Source of the DNA: Geomonas oryzisoli
GTDB lineage: Bacteria > Desulfobacterota > Desulfuromonadia > Geobacterales > Geobacteraceae
NCBI RefSeq assembly: GCF_018986915.1
Contig: NZ_CP076723.1
Span: 3,009,501-3,073,500 of the forward strand
Reading direction: 5' to 3'
Length of the DNA stretch: 64,000 nt
The translations under genes were made by a program, and so were the position numbers. This document shows, one piece after another, positions 62,937-64,000 of this stretch. The notes below the pieces were generated by a model. It made no database searches. It saw only the letters and a list, made by a program, of their open reading frames with translations, and was not told the origin of the DNA. Numbering within the stretch: the first letter of the stretch is position 1; the number at the start of each line of letters is the position of its first letter.

Positions 62937-63137
62937 AATGAACCTCCTCCGGCATTACGGGCGGCAGCACCTAGCTGCGCCGCCGGCCCTTCCTGCGGGG
63001 AATAATATCGCTTACTTAGAGAATAAAGGAGGAAGCAGAAGTGTCAAACTTTTTCATGAGGTGGTGAGGCCGCCATGGCAGGTAAGTGGGCGGCCTGCCG
63101 GAACTTGCGGGGATATTGCAGATGTTGCGCAGGGGAA

Positions 63138-63323
63138 CTAGAGCCAGTAGGCCAGTTCCTCGCGGCAACCGGGGAGCGCCTTGTTCTTGAGACCCTGCTC
63201 CAACTCGCACAGCAACTGGGTGAGTTGACGAAAGATCTGGTTCTTCTCGGCAATGTCGTCGGTCTTGTCCAGCTTTGCGAGCAGCTTCAAGTAGTTGGCG
63301 TAAGCGGTGTCAAAGGTGTCCAT
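63138..63323 (-). CDS. Small hypothetical protein
   Basis: The 61-residue acidic, helical protein starts at MDTFDTAYANYLKLL, where GGGAGG lies about 9 bases upstream; an in-frame ATG at 63348-63350 would add nine residues but lacks an RBS. It has two probable helices (about 5-18 and 25-45), no signal peptide and one Cys in each half. I do not recognise the family. It stands alone between etfB and the diguanylate cyclase gene. Confidence 0.6.
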   Translation of the reverse strand: MDTFDTAYANYLKLLAKLDKTDDIAEKNQIFRQLTQLLCELEQGLKNKALPGCREELAYWL

Positions 63324-63437
63324 ACCAGGTTCCTCCCGTGTTAGTGCCATGAGGCGTAAAGCAGGAGGATACTTTTACCTTCAAATTAAAAAATTTTCAA
63401 TATATTTTTCTTAAATTTTATTAACTAACCCAACAGG

Positions 63438-64000
63438 TCAGGCCGGCATCGTTTCCACCCTGTTGCGGCCGTTTTGCTTGGCGCGGTAGAGCGCTTCGTC
63501 TGCCTGGCGGAACAGCGAGTCGATGTTGTCGATGAGTGGGGATGGATAGGTGGCGACCCCGGCGCTGATGGTCACCGTGAGGTCCTGCAGGGGGGGCGGG
63601 AAGGTAAAATCGAGCACCGCCTGCCGCAGGCGATCGGCGGCGGCAGCCCCACCCTCCAGCGAGGTGCCGGGGTAGACGACGACGAACTCCTCGCCGCCGT
63701 AGCGTGCGGCGCTGTCATACGCCCGCAAGTGCTGCTGCACCACGTTGGCCACCGAAGCGAGGACGACGTCGCCGTTTTGGTGACCGTAGGTGTCGTTGAC
63801 CTGCTTGAAGAAGTCGATATCGACGATGACCAGGGAAAGACTCTCGCGGTTGCGCTTGGCCCGGAAGAACTCGGCTTCCAGTATCTCGGCCAGGTAGCGC
63901 CGGTTGAAGAGACCGGTGAGATGATCGATGTTGGTGAGGCGCTTTAGTTGCTCATTGGCTTGTTTCAGCTCGTCTTGCAGGGACTTGATCTTCAGCTGCA
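63438..64000 (-). CDS. GGDEF diguanylate cyclase, C-terminal part (5' end outside window)
   Basis: The frame is open to the window edge, so 187 residues of the C-terminal part are visible. A coiled-coil-like lead (LKIKSLQDELKQANEQLKRL) precedes the GGDEF domain: NIDHLTGLFNRRYL, VIVDIDFFKQVNDTYGHQNGD with the metal-binding Asp, and the signature RYGGEEF. It ends VTISAGVATYP...ADEALYRAKQNGRNRVE. The GGEEF form is catalytically competent, so the protein should make c-di-GMP from two GTP. No RxxD inhibitory site lies in the expected place five residues before GGEEF. The sensory domain is beyond the window. Confidence 0.92.
   Translation of the reverse strand, partial: QLKIKSLQDELKQANEQLKRLTNIDHLTGLFNRRYLAEILEAEFFRAKRNRESLSLVIVDIDFFKQVNDTYGHQNGDVVLASVANVVQQHLRAYDSAARYGGEEFVVVYPGTSLEGGAAAADRLRQAVLDFTFPPPLQDLTVTISAGVATYPSPLIDNIDSLFRQADEALYRAKQNGRNRVETMPA

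Overview
The window looks like the chromosome of an anaerobic, Geobacter-type member of the Desulfuromonadota (Geobacter/Geomonas/Citrifermentans group). The reasons are high GC, an uptake [NiFe] hydrogenase of the Hya type, ETF plus membrane Fe-S/heme ETF:menaquinone oxidoreductase genes, a tungsten-type aldehyde:ferredoxin oxidoreductase, many hybrid sensor kinases, and dense intergenic short repeats. No rRNA, tRNA, CRISPR array, transposase or prophage gene is visible.

Layout. 1-1.8 kb: end of a hybrid kinase, cheD and an SRPBCC protein. 2-8.4 kb (minus strand): J-domain protein, transketolase, aldo/keto reductase, a two-module OmpA protein, rhodanese and a small membrane protein. 8.7 kb: flgM. 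9-20.4 kb (minus): a lipoprotein fusing an L,D-transpeptidase to an M15 peptidase, then a PilY1-like protein followed 3 bp later by a 1717-residue delta-60-repeat/Ig/dockerin-like protein. 20.7-25 kb (plus): hydrogenase small, large and cytochrome b subunits. 25-28.7 kb: ferredoxin, YtxH protein and a MoxR/VWA/unknown trio. 28.8-32 kb: PhnD-like binding protein with a hybrid kinase. 32-40 kb (minus): moaA, MOSC, a small ribbon-helix-helix protein, etfB, ferredoxin-fused etfA, the ETF:quinone oxidoreductase-like protein and a radical SAM/SPASM protein, all in one direction. 40.4-46.6 kb (plus): iron alcohol dehydrogenase with a sigma-54 promoter, aldehyde oxidoreductase behind a Moco/Tuco-type riboswitch, MoaD-, ThiF- and MoeA-like genes, and a candidate 51-residue selenoprotein. 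46.9-54 kb: SAM-cycle genes (ahcY, SahR-like ArsR-methyltransferase fusion, metK), a nitronate monooxygenase-type protein and a two-component pair. 54-64 kb: cohesin-like lipoprotein, cyclophilin, peroxiredoxin, Rep helicase, LigA, four-helix-bundle protein, a second ETF pair and a partial diguanylate cyclase.

How it works together. Alcohol dehydrogenase and aldehyde oxidoreductase would convert alcohols to acids and reduce ferredoxin; the neighbouring pterin-cofactor genes and riboswitch tie this to W/Mo cofactor supply. The ETF and quinone oxidoreductase genes feed acyl-CoA-type electrons to menaquinone, and the hydrogenase feeds H2 electrons through its cytochrome b. Two points stand out most. 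First, the hydrogenase cytochrome b subunit carries an N-terminal copy of the nucleotide-binding domain of type IIIA P-type ATPases. Second, a tiny membrane-protein ORF with an ideal ribosome binding site reads through one TGA to a TAA that abuts a terminator, as expected for a small selenoprotein.

Repeats. Four dispersed families are present: a roughly 30-bp GGGGACAGGC...GCCAGTCCCC hairpin (7 copies), heptamer arrays, CCCTCCCCCGGAGGG-type hairpins, and a 9-bp GTCCGACNG array that also occurs in frame inside a gene.
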